Assembly (NCBI GenBank): GCA_964573725.1
Contig: CAZNLJ010000009.1
Span: 84,405 to 148,404 of the forward strand
DNA: 64,000 nt
Reading direction: 5' to 3'
DNA from: UBA6168 sp964573725
GTDB taxonomy: Bacteria > Bacteroidota > Bacteroidia > Chitinophagales > Saprospiraceae
The position numbers and the translations under genes are program-made. Under the pieces are notes generated by a model that was not told the origin of the DNA, searched no databases, and saw only the letters and a list, made by a program, of their open reading frames with translations. Each line of letters begins with the position of its first letter. Position 1 is the first letter of the stretch. Below, one piece after another: positions 27,393-36,455 of this stretch.

Positions 27393-27460
27393 GCCGGATT
27401 TGCCAGGCGGCAAAAGTAGGATGAAAGATTGGAAATCGTAATCCGCCGGGAAGATACCCG

Positions 27461-28789
27461 TCAGGGAAAGCACAGGGCGATGCCGGCGAAGGCGCTGAGG
27501 GTGGTGGCGCGGGAAGGCCGGACGGCACCGGCGATGTCATTGGTGGCGCAGAAGAGCTGGACGGTGCCGACATGCAGGGTGGCGTGCAGGCCGGCCTGGG
27601 GCGGAAAGGGTTCCTGGAAGGACAGGTGGATGCCCATGTCGAGGGCCGGTACGACCCGGGCGTCGACGGAAGCCAGGAGGGTATGGGTCCAGGCGGTGGG
27701 GTATCGGCGGCCGACATAAGCGACGCCGGCCCTCCAGGCGGGGGAGAAGGTCCAGCGGGCGCCGATGGTGGTACCTGCCGACAGGCGGGTTCGGAGGGGT
27801 ACATGGGTTTGGTCCACCTGCCACAGTTGACGGATCGTATCGAGGGCGCGGTCGAAATCGACACCATCGCCGGACAGGGCGCCGGAGATGTCGAGTCCTT
27901 CGTAGGAGAAGGTTTCGGTGGCGCGGTAGTTGGTCACCTGGTGGTCCCAGCGGATATAACCGACATCGAGGAGGCTGCCGAGGAGGTCGAGCCGGCCGAG
28001 GCAAAGGCGGAAGCCCAGGTCCAGGGCCCAGCCGGCATTCCGGCCGAGGGGAGCGTTGCCGGACCGGTTCCCCTGCCGGAAGTTCCTTTCCAGGTCCGAC
28101 AGGCTCTCATAGGTCGGCAACCGGGCGGTATGCAGGAGGTAGTCACCCCGGAGGGTAAGCTGGTAGACATCCGGATCGGTATACAGGGTGGCGCTCCGAT
28201 GATTGCGGTCGGTAGCCAGCAGGTTGTTGCCGGACAGCCATTTCACCTTCACCCCGAGGTCCAGTATTCCGAAGGAATAGCCTGCGCCGGCATAGGCCTC
28301 ATGGAAATCCATGGCATGGACGAAAGGGGCGACATCGATTGTTTCGCCGACGAATCCGGCATTGCCTTGCCAGACCACCTGGGGCAGGGTTTTCGGAAAG
28401 GAGAGGAAGGACTCGAAGCGGAGGCGGTGCCCCAGCAGGAAAGACAGGCGGTTGCGTCGCCAGGTCAGGCCGAGGGTGTGGACCTGCAGGTCCGAGGAGA
28501 TGCGGTTTTCCGGGGACAGGGCCGCGATGAACCGGTCGGTTTGGAGGACCGGCCGGCCGGCCGGCCGGGTGATGATATCCTGGTAGACAGGGCCGTCGAA
28601 TTGCAGGAGGGCATGGAGGGCGGGGCCGCCGATGCTGAAGGAAGCATCCGGAACGACCGCCGGATTGGCGAGGTGAGCCTGCCAGGGAGCCTCGAGGAGG
28701 GGCAAGGCGAACTGGGCTTGGGCGGACAAGGCGGCGGCCGTCAGCCAGCCGGCGAGGAGGAGCGAAAGTCGAAGGGAAGGGTGGTGCAT
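27461..28789 (-). CDS. DUF5723-type outer-membrane protein
   Basis: This protein of about 442 residues has a signal peptide (MHHPSLRLSLLLAGWLTAAALSAQAQ) and beta-rich repeats of barrel type. The start of the mature part (HLANPAVVPD, SIGGPALHALLQFDGP) resembles the DUF5723 family of Bacteroidota outer-membrane proteins, which are distant relatives of PorV/FadL-like barrels. It ends AFAGIALCFP. Start 28789 begins the signal peptide; ATG 28801 is possible. It follows a lipoprotein gene by about 100 bases, a pairing often seen for this family, so the two products may work together at the outer membrane. Function unknown. Confidence 0.75.
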   Translation of the reverse strand: MHHPSLRLSLLLAGWLTAAALSAQAQFALPLLEAPWQAHLANPAVVPDASFSIGGPALHALLQFDGPVYQDIITRPAGRPVLQTDRFIAALSPENRISSDLQVHTLGLTWRRNRLSFLLGHRLRFESFLSFPKTLPQVVWQGNAGFVGETIDVAPFVHAMDFHEAYAGAGYSFGILDLGVKVKWLSGNNLLATDRNHRSATLYTDPDVYQLTLRGDYLLHTARLPTYESLSDLERNFRQGNRSGNAPLGRNAGWALDLGFRLCLGRLDLLGSLLDVGYIRWDHQVTNYRATETFSYEGLDISGALSGDGVDFDRALDTIRQLWQVDQTHVPLRTRLSAGTTIGARWTFSPAWRAGVAYVGRRYPTAWTHTLLASVDARVVPALDMGIHLSFQEPFPPQAGLHATLHVGTVQLFCATNDIAGAVRPSRATTLSAFAGIALCFP

Positions 28790-28888
28790 CGGATCAGGCA
28801 TCAAGTGAAGCGCCGGGGCATCCCTTTCCCGGCGGGAAGGGGATGGCAGACCGGCGGAAGCTTCCGTCGGTTCCGGGGCGGCATCGGC

Positions 28889-30448
28889 TCAGGGTTTCGT
28901 GAGGATTTTCATACCCATTCGGATATCCACCGCCTGTTCCGACAGGGCCTTGACGGTTTGGTCGCCGTCTCCGGAAGTGGAGAAACCGGCGGACAGCAGC
29001 AGGCGTTTGGCCTGGCGGACCTTTTGGAACCGTTCGGCGGGGAAGGTCGCCAGGTTGGTGGCGGTACGCCGTTCGACCACCAGGCCGGCGGCATCGACGG
29101 GAGCGGCGGCCACGATATTCCGGCGCGCTTCGAACAAGGAGTCGAGGATGCCGCCTTGCGCATCCACGAAATACAATTGGGCATGGATGCCCAGCGGCAT
29201 CGAATTATCGGCAACCAGTTTGAATTCTGCGGCGGCGATATCGTCATAGCTGTCGAGGGAGATGTCGTAGCTGTCGGAAATGACGAAACCCGAAGCCCTG
29301 CCATGGAGGGGGAGGTCGACTTCCACCTGGATGCGGTAGAAGGAGCTGTCCGTGATGAATCCCCTTTCGCCGGTGAGATTGTCGGGGTTCATGATGGCAT
29401 CCACCTTGTAGTCGAGGGCGACGGGGCGGGAACCCAGCACCTCCTCGATATTGGAGTTGCCGGCATCGAAGGTAAAGGTCATCTCCTTGACCAGGCCCAC
29501 CTCGTCCTGGGCGGGATAGACGAAATCGATACCGGATTCGGTGATGAATTCGCTTTCCAGGGGAATGCGGAGGCCGTCGGCCGTGATGATGTCGAAGATG
29601 TCGATGGCGGAGCGGGTCGGCACACCAAATGCATTTTGGATATGGATCTGGATGACGGGGTCCTCGAAGTACACATCCCCCTGGATCCAGTTCTCAAAAA
29701 ACTCGATGGGGATGGAATCCCTTTTACCCTTGTGTTTGAAATTGCCGAGATAGCCTTCGAGGTAGGAGAAGTCGATATCCTTGTTGACCAGGGCGATGAA
29801 GGGCAGGTCGATGGTGTCGCCGGATTCGGTCACGGCGTCGTAGCGGATCCAGACGGTCCCGTTATCAGGCTGCAGGTCATAGCCCTGGGTCTGGACCACT
29901 TCCGGCGGGTAGTGGAAAAAGATGGGTGCCGCCCCGACGGGGGAATCGAAACGGGTATGGAGCTGCATCGGTTCCCCGTCCTTTTCCGATTGGAGGATGG
30001 TGACGGTGAGGTCGATGGTGCCGACGTGGTCGGAGAGGAGGGCCAGGCCGATGGTTCCGGAGCTGTAGGTGGCGAAATCCACCTCCAGTTGTTCCGGTGC
30101 GGAGAAGGGCAGGGCATAGAGCCGGCTTTCGAGGGGGATGAGGGGGGGGATCTTTTCCCGTGCGTCGAGGAAGAATTCCTCCGCCTGTTGGGAGAGGACG
30201 TCCCCTTTGTAGCGGAGGTGGATGACGCCGTCGGGGGTGATTTCCACGAAAGTATATTCATCGAAATTTTCGAGCAGGTCCTGGATGGAGACCCTCCCGG
30301 AGAAAATGGGGATGGCGAATTCCGCGCTGCCGGAATCCACGGTGAAGTCCCGGAGGTCCTCGAAAGGTTGGCAGGCGGGCAGCAGCAGGAGCAGGGCGGC
30401 CAGGGCGGCGGCCGGGAGGGGGGATGCGGGCAGGATGAATCGGGTCAT
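28889..30448 (-). CDS. Outer-membrane lipoprotein of unknown function
   Basis: This 519-residue protein begins with a lipoprotein signal: a hydrophobic stretch to LLLPAC, with lipidated cysteine C26. The mature part is mostly beta strand (repeats such as AEFAIPIF, DGVIHLRYKG, GTIDLTVTIL), suggesting stacked beta-sandwich domains facing the periplasm or cell surface. I do not recognise the family. ATG 30448 gives the correct signal peptide; the frame runs upstream into the nuclease gene. It lies between the beta-CASP nuclease gene (46-base gap) and the DUF5723 gene. It probably acts with the latter. Confidence 0.75.
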   Translation of the reverse strand: MTRFILPASPLPAAALAALLLLLPACQPFEDLRDFTVDSGSAEFAIPIFSGRVSIQDLLENFDEYTFVEITPDGVIHLRYKGDVLSQQAEEFFLDAREKIPPLIPLESRLYALPFSAPEQLEVDFATYSSGTIGLALLSDHVGTIDLTVTILQSEKDGEPMQLHTRFDSPVGAAPIFFHYPPEVVQTQGYDLQPDNGTVWIRYDAVTESGDTIDLPFIALVNKDIDFSYLEGYLGNFKHKGKRDSIPIEFFENWIQGDVYFEDPVIQIHIQNAFGVPTRSAIDIFDIITADGLRIPLESEFITESGIDFVYPAQDEVGLVKEMTFTFDAGNSNIEEVLGSRPVALDYKVDAIMNPDNLTGERGFITDSSFYRIQVEVDLPLHGRASGFVISDSYDISLDSYDDIAAAEFKLVADNSMPLGIHAQLYFVDAQGGILDSLFEARRNIVAAAPVDAAGLVVERRTATNLATFPAERFQKVRQAKRLLLSAGFSTSGDGDQTVKALSEQAVDIRMGMKILTKP

Positions 30449-30494
30449 AATCCGGGACTTAAGCGGGTTGACGGTCGCGATGGGGCGGCGGGGG

Positions 30495-31898
30495 TCAGGC
30501 CAGGGTGAAGGATTGGCCGAGCCTGGGGATTTCAATATGATGAAACCCATGTCCGGCCAATAAGTTTCGCAATTGTTCCTGGCGCTCGATTTCCCCGTGG
30601 ACGAGGAAGAGGGTCTTGACGGAGGCGGCCTGGTTGGCGAGGAAGTCGGCGATTTCGCGCCGGTCCGCGTGGGCGGAGAAGGAATCCATGGTTTCCACGG
30701 CACAGCGGACGATTTTTTCCTCGCCGAAGAGGCGAAGTTGGCGGGCGCCGTTGCGGAGGGCGCCGCCGGGCGTGTCGGGGGCGCAATAGCCGACGATCAG
30801 GACCGTATTGCGCGGGTTTTCGATATTGTTATAGAGGTGGTGCTTGACCCGGCCGGCGTTGGCCATACCGGAGGCGCTGATGATGACACAGGGTTCCGGG
30901 GAATGGTTGAGCGCCTTGGAGAGGGCGACGTCCTTGACATAGGTGAGGTTGCTGAAGCCGAAGGGGTTGGGGTCCTGCAGCAGGTAGGTGCTCAGTTCCG
31001 CGTCATAACATTCCGGGTGGGCGCCGAAGATGACGGTTGCGTTGACGGCGAGGGGGCTGTCGACGTAGACCGGAACATGGGGGAGGCGGCCTTCGTGTTC
31101 CAGTTTGTCCATCATGTAGACGATTTCCTGGGTACGGCCGACACTGAATGCGGGGATGATGAGTTTGCCTTTTTTTTCCAGGCAGGTATGGCGGATGATG
31201 CGGAGGAGGTGTTCCGTCTCTTCCGGGGGGCTTTCGTGGTCCTTGTCGCCGTAGGTGGATTCGCAAAGGAGGAAATCGAGGGGGTCCATGGTTTGCGGGT
31301 CGCGGAGGATCGGTCGGTTGGGCCGGCCGATATCGCCGGTGAACCCGATCCGGAGGGGGGCGGCCTGAGGCCGTTGGACGGTCAGGGAGACGGAGGCGCT
31401 ACCGAGGATATGGCCGGCATCGCGCAGGGTGGCATGGACCAGCGGGTGGACGGGGAAGGGTTTGCCGTAACCGAAGGTCACGAACTGTTCCATGGTCAGC
31501 TTGACGTCATCCGCGGTATAGAGGGGTTTCCTGGCCCCATCGGCGTGGCGGCTGCGGCGGCGTTGGTTGTATTCGAAGTCCCTTTCCTGGATAAGGGCGC
31601 TGTCGAGGAGCATGATGGAGCAGAGGCTGCGGGTGGCATGGGTGGCATAGATGGGCCCCCGGAAGCCGTCCCGGACCAACTTGGGCAGGCGGCCGCTGTG
31701 GTCGATATGGGCATGGGAGAGGATGACACAATCCAGGGAGGCCGGGTCGAACCGCCAGGACTCGTTGAAATCCGCCATGTGTTCCGCCGAGCCTTGGTAC
31801 ATGCCGCAATCCAGCAGGATCTTGAAGCCGTCGTCCAGGGTCAGGAGATGTGCGCTGCCGGTCACTTCCCGGGCTGCACCACAAAAGGTAATCTTCAT
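30495..31898 (-). CDS. Beta-CASP metallo-beta-lactamase nuclease
   Basis: This 467-residue MBL-fold enzyme of the CPSF73/RNase J-related group is likely an RNA-processing exo- or endonuclease in the cytoplasm. Zinc ligands are in HAHIDH (H62, H64, D66, H67) and in the later GHILGSA histidine. The beta-CASP insert follows, and the C-terminal RMMBL part has FSAHADRREI and LVHGE. The start ATG 31898 begins the first strand (MKITFCGAAREVTGS), characteristic of this class. It heads the four-gene run leading to the polyprenyl synthase; no functional link between these genes is obvious. Confidence 0.93.
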   Translation of the reverse strand: MKITFCGAAREVTGSAHLLTLDDGFKILLDCGMYQGSAEHMADFNESWRFDPASLDCVILSHAHIDHSGRLPKLVRDGFRGPIYATHATRSLCSIMLLDSALIQERDFEYNQRRRSRHADGARKPLYTADDVKLTMEQFVTFGYGKPFPVHPLVHATLRDAGHILGSASVSLTVQRPQAAPLRIGFTGDIGRPNRPILRDPQTMDPLDFLLCESTYGDKDHESPPEETEHLLRIIRHTCLEKKGKLIIPAFSVGRTQEIVYMMDKLEHEGRLPHVPVYVDSPLAVNATVIFGAHPECYDAELSTYLLQDPNPFGFSNLTYVKDVALSKALNHSPEPCVIISASGMANAGRVKHHLYNNIENPRNTVLIVGYCAPDTPGGALRNGARQLRLFGEEKIVRCAVETMDSFSAHADRREIADFLANQAASVKTLFLVHGEIERQEQLRNLLAGHGFHHIEIPRLGQSFTLA

Positions 31899-32062
31899 AA
31901 GCGGGGGGTAGGTTTTGCCATCGTTTCGGGTGTCTCGTCCGAAAGGGAACGGCGTCGGGCCGCTGCCGGGGCCGACGAACATCCCGGAAAGATAGGAAAA
32001 GGAATCCGAACCGCAGCGGGGGCTGCCAAAAAATTACGGACCGGATTCCCTGGGGGAGGAGG

Positions 32063-32101
32063 AAAAAACAGCCCGTCGGGAACTGGCGATCCGGACGGGC
32101 T
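32063..32101 (-). terminator. Intrinsic terminator after the PorW-like gene
   Basis: On the minus strand, AGCCCGTC (32101-32094) pairs with GACGGGCT (32077-32070), with a 16-base loop, then GTTTTTT. It lies about 140 bases after the stop codon at 32242 and separates this unit from the nuclease gene. Confidence 0.65.
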
Positions 32102-32241
32102 ACGTTAGCGACATTGGGTAACAGGTGAGATAAAGAATACCCAGCAACAAAATGACGAGGCGAAGATACCGGGGTGCCGTTACCTGTCGCTTAAGGGAAC
32201 TTTAAGTTTTCGTGAAAGGGGCGTGGAATACGGTTGCGGGA

Positions 32242-35229
32242 TCAATTCCGATAATGTTGTTGGGCGAACAAGCGGTAGTCGTCGATATTCTTGGTCCGCA
32301 GGAGTTCGCGGTAATTGTCCTGGCCGATCGGCATCAGTTCGAAGGGGGACTGGTCGGCATCCAGGTAATCGACGGAATTCTTTCGGGCCGTGTCGAGGTA
32401 ATCCAGGGCTTCGTCCTTGTGTTTGAAGCGGCGGATGGCGATGATGGGGTAGCGTTTGTCCCCGTCGCCGAGGTAGATGTTGTTGGTCCGCAGTTTTTGG
32501 AGGGAGTGGTACTTGTTGTGGTAGTCGGAGAGGCGGATCTTGGCATCGTTGAGGGATACGTCGCCGAGGAAGACGACGATGACGAAGTGGAGGTCGTCAT
32601 CGGCGACCTTGAAGTTGCCGACCTGTCCGGCTTCCTGGGGGAGGTTGCGTTGCTGGCCGGGGCCGGAGCCGATTTTTTCCCCGAGCAGGCGGAGGATTTC
32701 CCGGGAACGGGCGGCTTCCGGTTCTTCGGGATATTTTGCGATGACTTCCTTGAGCGCTTCGACATAAGGTTCCCGGCCCTGGAGGTTGCCGATGCACATG
32801 GCGCTGAGGAGCGCGAAGCGGGGTTGCAGCTTGTTGGTGGCGCCGAATTTTTCCGCGGCCTTGGAGATCCGGTCGAAGGCCAGCTGGTATTGTTGGGCAT
32901 CGAAGGCGGCGTAGGTTTCGTCGTAATAGCTGGTCAGCGAATTTTCCTTGGCGAGCAGGCGTTGGAGGTATTCCGGGTCGAGGAGGATGCGGGCGTAGTT
33001 GGAGTTGGGATATTGTTGGACGATGATTTCGAAATAGCGTTGCGCCTCGTCGGCGTCGCCCATTTCCTTGTAGGAGAGGTAGAGGTAGTAGAGGGCGTCG
33101 AGTTTGTACTGGGTATCCGGGTAGCGGTCGAGCAGTTCGAGCAGGGCGGCGACGGCCTTGGGGTAATTTTGGAGCCGGTCGCGGTAGAGTCCGCCGAGGG
33201 CGAAGAGTGCGGCTTCGATCTGCCGGTTGCTGGCGAGGACCTTTTCGGGGGCGTCGGGGACGTCCTTGAATATCTCGCGGACATCCTCCTCCGTCATGGT
33301 GCCGCTTTTGGTATCGGCGGCGCTGCCGTCCTCGCCCTCGCCGATGGATTCCTGGTTGGTGCGGCGCCAATTGTCCGCGAGCTCGCGTGTTCCCCATTTC
33401 CGTTCGAATTCCCGTTCGCCGCGTTTGACCTCCTTGTCGTCGTAGGCCCAGAAGCGCGATTTGGTTTTTGCGTCGGCGGGTTGGGATCCTTTGGTGGCGC
33501 CGGGCGGAGTGGGGGAGGAGGTTTGTTCCTTGAGTTGGCGGAGGCGTTCCGCTTCCCGTTCGCGGAAGATTTTTTCGGCCAGGGCGAGGCGTTCCTCCTC
33601 GCTCATCCGGGAGATGCGGAGGAGGCTGTCCTGGAGGGAAATGGTACGGATATGGTTGGCGATATCCTCGAGGTTGTTGGCGGTGGCGAAGACGCGGGGA
33701 TAGCGTTCGTCGGTATTGGGCAGAACCTGGAGGGTGCTGTCGTAGTAGGACTTGGCGGAGACGAAGGCCTGGTCCTCGAAGTACAGGTCGGCGAGCAGGA
33801 GGTAGGATTCCGCCTTTTGGACCGTATTGGTGGTGCTGTGCAGCAGGGAGGTCCTGAGGAGGTCCATGGCACCGTTCCGGTCGCCTTTTTCGAGGGCGAT
33901 ACCAGCGAGGGCGAAGTAAATCTGGTCCTTGTATTCCAGGTTTTTCTCTTCGCGGAGCATCCGCTCCAGGTTCTTGACGGAAGTGGCGGCGTCGTCACCG
34001 GACAAGGCCAGGTTGAGCCGGGCCGTGAATTCCATTTCGAAGGAGGGGCTGTTGCGCAGCACCCGCTCGAAGGCGGCGGCGGCGGCGGCCTTCCGTTTGC
34101 CCAGCTGGTGGACTTGTCCGAGGATAAATGCGAGCCGGGCCCGCATCTGGCGGTTGTCCGACAGGTTGATGGCGGTTTCCAGGGGCTCCACCGCCAGGTC
34201 GTACTGCGCCTGTTTCAGGTAGTAGACCGACTTGACCACGGCGACTTCCCGGCGGACGTCGTCGAAGGTGGCGGGGCTTTTCTCCAGTTGGCTCAGCAGC
34301 CTTTCCGCATTGGTGAAGTTCTCCCGTTCGATATAGGTCTTGGCGAGCCAGAGAACCCCTTCCTGGTAGCAGGGGCGGTGCTGGAGGAAGTAGGTTTCCG
34401 GATCCGATTCCACCATGTCGGCGCCCAGCGTACCCAATCGGATGGAACCTGGTGCAGGTCGGGCGAGCGGGTCTGCGGAAAGGGATTCCTCCGGTTCCGG
34501 ATCTTGCGCCGGCGCATCCTTCCCCGGCTTCTCCTGCGTCGGTTTCTTGCGCGGAGGGGACGCTTTCCCTTTCTTTTTCAGTTTTCGGGCCTTTTTCACT
34601 TCCTTCAGCTTGCGCTTCCGTTCTTTTTCGCGTATCTTCCTTTTCAGTTTGGCCAGTTTCTCCTTTTCCTTTTTGGAAAGTTTCGACCGTTCGGAAGCGG
34701 ACATTTGGTCCGACTCCCCTTTTTTAATGGCTTTTTTCCTGTTTTTCAGGGATTTGGCTTTGGCTTCCCGCTTGGCTACCTCCAATGGGTTGAATTCGGC
34801 CATCATGAATTCCAGGGTTTCCTCGGCGGATTCGTAATCCTGCTTGAGGAACTGCGCCTGGCCCATGAGGAGATAGCAGTCGTCGGTCCAGTGGCTGATC
34901 CGGTGGAGGTTGGCGGATACGGAAACCTTCTGGACGGCCTTGTCCAAGGATTCGGCCACCGCCTTCGGATTGTCCGCCTCCTGGTACTTGTAGACCGGCA
35001 GGATGCGGCGGTAGTTGTCCTGTACCTGCGCCTCCAACGTCAAGGTGCTTTCGTACAGCAGCACGGTGGCGTTGTAATAGCCGTTGTACCGCGCCGTCAT
35101 GTTGTGGTAGGCCTTGCCGACGGCGCCGACATCATCCTTGCGCTTTTGCGTGACGCAACCCTGCACCAGCAGGAGCGTGCACAAGGACAGGAAGGACAGG
35201 CGGATGAGTTTGGTCGGATGAACGAGCAT
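32242..35229 (-). CDS. PorW/SprE-like type IX secretion lipoprotein
   Basis: This 995-residue TPR lipoprotein resembles PorW (SprE), needed for type IX secretion and gliding in Bacteroidota. The signal ends in LVQGC with lipidated C25. The conserved MTARYNGYYNA segment soon after is typical of the family. Many TPR-type helices follow, then a highly basic stretch rich in K and E (about residues 160-220), more TPRs, and a C-terminal domain with YHNKYHSLQKL. ATG 35229 is chosen because it gives the lipoprotein signal; the frame extends upstream into the divergent promoter. It is divergently transcribed from a LytM peptidase. With the PorE-like protein at 61356 it supports a type IX system in this organism. 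Confidence 0.85.
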   Translation of the reverse strand: MLVHPTKLIRLSFLSLCTLLLVQGCVTQKRKDDVGAVGKAYHNMTARYNGYYNATVLLYESTLTLEAQVQDNYRRILPVYKYQEADNPKAVAESLDKAVQKVSVSANLHRISHWTDDCYLLMGQAQFLKQDYESAEETLEFMMAEFNPLEVAKREAKAKSLKNRKKAIKKGESDQMSASERSKLSKKEKEKLAKLKRKIREKERKRKLKEVKKARKLKKKGKASPPRKKPTQEKPGKDAPAQDPEPEESLSADPLARPAPGSIRLGTLGADMVESDPETYFLQHRPCYQEGVLWLAKTYIERENFTNAERLLSQLEKSPATFDDVRREVAVVKSVYYLKQAQYDLAVEPLETAINLSDNRQMRARLAFILGQVHQLGKRKAAAAAAFERVLRNSPSFEMEFTARLNLALSGDDAATSVKNLERMLREEKNLEYKDQIYFALAGIALEKGDRNGAMDLLRTSLLHSTTNTVQKAESYLLLADLYFEDQAFVSAKSYYDSTLQVLPNTDERYPRVFATANNLEDIANHIRTISLQDSLLRISRMSEEERLALAEKIFREREAERLRQLKEQTSSPTPPGATKGSQPADAKTKSRFWAYDDKEVKRGEREFERKWGTRELADNWRRTNQESIGEGEDGSAADTKSGTMTEEDVREIFKDVPDAPEKVLASNRQIEAALFALGGLYRDRLQNYPKAVAALLELLDRYPDTQYKLDALYYLYLSYKEMGDADEAQRYFEIIVQQYPNSNYARILLDPEYLQRLLAKENSLTSYYDETYAAFDAQQYQLAFDRISKAAEKFGATNKLQPRFALLSAMCIGNLQGREPYVEALKEVIAKYPEEPEAARSREILRLLGEKIGSGPGQQRNLPQEAGQVGNFKVADDDLHFVIVVFLGDVSLNDAKIRLSDYHNKYHSLQKLRTNNIYLGDGDKRYPIIAIRRFKHKDEALDYLDTARKNSVDYLDADQSPFELMPIGQDNYRELLRTKNIDDYRLFAQQHYRN

Positions 35230-35422
35230 TGGACGGTGGATTCTTTCGGACGCAGTTCGCGAAAAATTGAAAAATATTAATAAAGCAATTCTAAAATTCC
35301 CCTTTTGGCCAATATTTGCGACTTTTACGTTTCGCACGCAGGCAAGTTGCGACAAGGGTTGCGTTACCCTCATGTAACTTCGATTGTGCAAAAATATTTC
35401 ATCCGTTACAATAGATAACGCC

Positions 35423-36319
35423 ATGTCAGACGAAAACCAAGAAAAGGTCAGGCGTTTGGATCGGTTAAGATACACTTACCGACTGGTTATCTACAAGGAC
35501 GAGACCTTCGAGGAGGTCGGTTCCTACCGGCTCTCCTTACTCAACGTCTACACGATCCTGAGCACTTTCGTCGTGCTGATCGCCACCCTGATCATCCTGC
35601 TGATCAGCTTCACGCCCGTCAAACGGTTCCTTCCGGGTTATGTCGGCACCCGGACCCATCTCGAGATGTTGGAACTCTACGAGGACCTGGATTCCCTGTC
35701 TGCCCTGGTCGCCGCACAGGATACCTACAACCAGGGCTTCCGTCGGATGTTGACGGGTGAGGTCCAGGAAACGGCCGGTAAGCGGCCGCAACGGGTGCAG
35801 GAATCCGAAACCCTCGCCTTGGGGGAACGTTCCGAGGTGGACCAGCAGTTGCGGGAGGAAGTCGAACTCGAACAACCCGCCGCCGCATCCAAACCCGCCG
35901 CCCCATCCAAACCGGTTAACATCTCCCCGCGCAACATCCCCCTGGAGCAGATGGACTTCACCACCCCCGTCAGCGGAACGGTCGTCGCCGCTTTCGACCC
36001 GGAGAAAAACCACATCGGCGTCGATATCATCGCCCCCAAGCATACGCCCGTGAAAGCGGTCATGGACGGTTGGGTCATCGCTTCCGACTGGACCCTGGAA
36101 ACCGGCAATACCATCGCCATCCAGCACTCGAACGACCTGGTCACCTTCTACAAGCACAACTCCGCCCTGTTGAAACGGACAGGCAGCTACGTCCGCGCGG
36201 GGGAAGCCATCGCCATCATCGGCAATACGGGCGAATTGACGGACGGACCGCACCTGCACTTCGAACTTTGGCACCAGGGGAAGCCGATCAACCCCACGGA
36301 TTACGTGTATTTTCGTTGA
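35423..36319 (+). CDS. Membrane-anchored M23 (LytM) peptidase
   Basis: This 298-residue protein has a cytoplasmic N-terminus, one transmembrane helix (about residues 44-63), a linker rich in Pro, Ala and Lys, and a C-terminal LytM domain of the M23 family that cleaves peptidoglycan cross-bridges or regulates amidases. All zinc and catalytic residues are present: H197 and D201 in HIGVD, H245 in YKHNS, and H277 and H279 in HLHFELW, so it is probably active. ATG 35423 was chosen; the frame upstream is AT-rich promoter. It is divergent from the PorW-like gene, and the M1 peptidase gene follows by 136 bases. Confidence 0.92.
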   Translation: MSDENQEKVRRLDRLRYTYRLVIYKDETFEEVGSYRLSLLNVYTILSTFVVLIATLIILLISFTPVKRFLPGYVGTRTHLEMLELYEDLDSLSALVAAQDTYNQGFRRMLTGEVQETAGKRPQRVQESETLALGERSEVDQQLREEVELEQPAAASKPAAPSKPVNISPRNIPLEQMDFTTPVSGTVVAAFDPEKNHIGVDIIAPKHTPVKAVMDGWVIASDWTLETGNTIAIQHSNDLVTFYKHNSALLKRTGSYVRAGEAIAIIGNTGELTDGPHLHFELWHQGKPINPTDYVYFR

Positions 36320-36455
36320 CACCGCCGGAACGTGGCCGGCCGGCTGTGCCGGACAAGCACCTCCCGTCCCGCCGGCCGCATCCGCCGCGATGATTTTCCG
36401 TCCGGACCGACGCCCTGCTCCCCGGATCCCGCCCAACCGATAAACTCCTTTCCCC

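Noticed and set aside
32212..35280. Open plus-strand frame of about 1000 codons opposite the PorW-like gene
   Set aside because: Low-complexity composition mirrors the minus-strand gene; the lipoprotein signal and TPRs on the minus strand are real.
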